Part shown: positions 63,609 to 64,000 of the stretch, one piece after another
Position numbering within the stretch: the stretch's first letter is position 1
Layout of the letters: every line of letters begins with the position of its first letter
Notes under the pieces: model-generated
The model's database searches: none
Told to the model about the DNA's origin: nothing
The model's input: the letters and a program-made list of their open reading frames with translations, nothing else
Origin: Paraburkholderia caribensis
Lineage (GTDB): Bacteria; Pseudomonadota; Gammaproteobacteria; Burkholderiales; Burkholderiaceae
DNA: 64,000 nucleotides
Direction: 5' to 3'
Assembly: GCF_002902945.1 (NCBI RefSeq)
Contig: NZ_CP026101.1
Coordinates: 1,426,001-1,490,000, forward strand
Made by a program: the position numbers and the translations under genes

Positions 63609-64000
63609 ATGACTAACGCAGTTAACGTTGCTAAGGATCAGGCGTATGTAGTTCCATTCGAGCAGTTGCGAATGACCGACGTGGAAATCGTCGGCGGCAA
63701 GAATGCTTCGCTCGGCGAGATGATCAGTCAGCTCGCCGAAGCGGGCGTGCGCGTGCCGACGGGTTTCGCGACGACGGCGCTCGCATTCCGCGACTTTCTG
63801 CATCACAACAACCTGACCGAACGTATCGCCCAACGTCTCGAGACGCTCGACGTCGACGACGTGAAGGCACTCGCCGCTGCGGGTAAGGAGATCCGTCAAT
63901 GGATCGTCGACGCCCCGCTGCAGGCGCGTCTCGAACAGGAAATCCGCGCAGGCTTCGACACGCTGCAAAAGAGCTCGCCTGAGGAACTGTCGTTCGCGGT
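63609..64000 (+). CDS. ppsA: Phosphoenolpyruvate synthase (C-terminus beyond window)
   Basis: The first 130 codons are present. The ATP-grasp-like PEP synthase N-terminus is recognisable by VEIVGGKNASLGEMISQLAEAGVRVPTGFATTA. The enzyme makes PEP from pyruvate and ATP for gluconeogenesis. TAGGGGC precedes the ATG. Divergent ppsR confirms the assignment. Full-length homologues have about 800 residues. Confidence 0.95.
   Translation, partial: MTNAVNVAKDQAYVVPFEQLRMTDVEIVGGKNASLGEMISQLAEAGVRVPTGFATTALAFRDFLHHNNLTERIAQRLETLDVDDVKALAAAGKEIRQWIVDAPLQARLEQEIRAGFDTLQKSSPEELSFA

Overview
The window is a GC-rich, gene-dense stretch of a betaproteobacterial primary chromosome, most likely Burkholderia sensu lato (Paraburkholderia or Caballeronia is a guess; the sequence alone does not settle the genus). 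The pointers are the rpsB-tsf-pyrH-frr-uppS-cdsA-dxr-rseP-bamA-skp-lpxD-fabZ-lpxA-lpxB-rnhB block, the smc-zipA-ligA set, separate aceB and aceA genes with no aceK visible, a DUF2866-like gene, and strong GC3 bias that opens long meaningless antisense frames. I find 56 credible protein genes (two cut by the window edges) plus one candidate small ORF. There are no tRNA or rRNA genes, no insertion sequences, no phage genes and no CRISPR array.

Layout. 1-8 kb: an AraC regulator (cut), an RraA-type protein, an AIG2-like cyclotransferase, then a glyoxylate-shunt neighbourhood: malate synthase, HAD dehalogenase, LysR regulator, universal stress protein and isocitrate lyase. 8-14 kb: an RGG-tailed DEAD-box helicase, an acyl-CoA-binding protein, and the tightly overlapping tsaB-rimI-uracil-DNA glycosylase-DUF1853 operon. 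14-25 kb: thiD, lplT, alr, radA, DUF2866, a CoA-transferase, an ABC-F ATPase, glutathione peroxidase and cardiolipin synthase. 25-30 kb: prmB and the lysine/diaminopimelate genes dapE, an ArsC-like gene, dapD and dapC, all on the minus strand. 30-42 kb: a DMT transporter, smc, zipA, a secreted hydrolase in opposite orientation, ligA, def, and a repeat-expanded RluB pseudouridine synthase. 42-46 kb: glnD and map. 46-62 kb: the translation, envelope and lipid A supercluster ending in rnhB and an SpoU-type RNA methyltransferase. 62-64 kb: divergent ppsR and ppsA (cut), a PEP synthase and its regulatory kinase/phosphatase.

How they work together. aceB and aceA form the glyoxylate shunt and ppsA supplies gluconeogenic PEP, so the window holds much of the equipment for growth on acetate or fatty acids. 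dapC/dapD/dapE and alr feed peptidoglycan synthesis. uppS, cdsA, rseP, bamA, skp, lpxD, fabZ, lpxA and lpxB build the outer membrane. smc, zipA, ligA, radA, rnhB and the uracil-DNA glycosylase serve chromosome maintenance and division.

I did not find a clear new multi-gene system. The most interesting unexplained signals are small: a 75-bp minisatellite inside rluB, a near-perfect palindrome between the LysR gene and the dehalogenase, long-range inverted repeats upstream of aceA, a candidate small RNA downstream of aceA, a 16-bp palindrome in the ligA promoter region, and a small Asn/Gly-rich ORF that appears translationally coupled to a DMT transporter.
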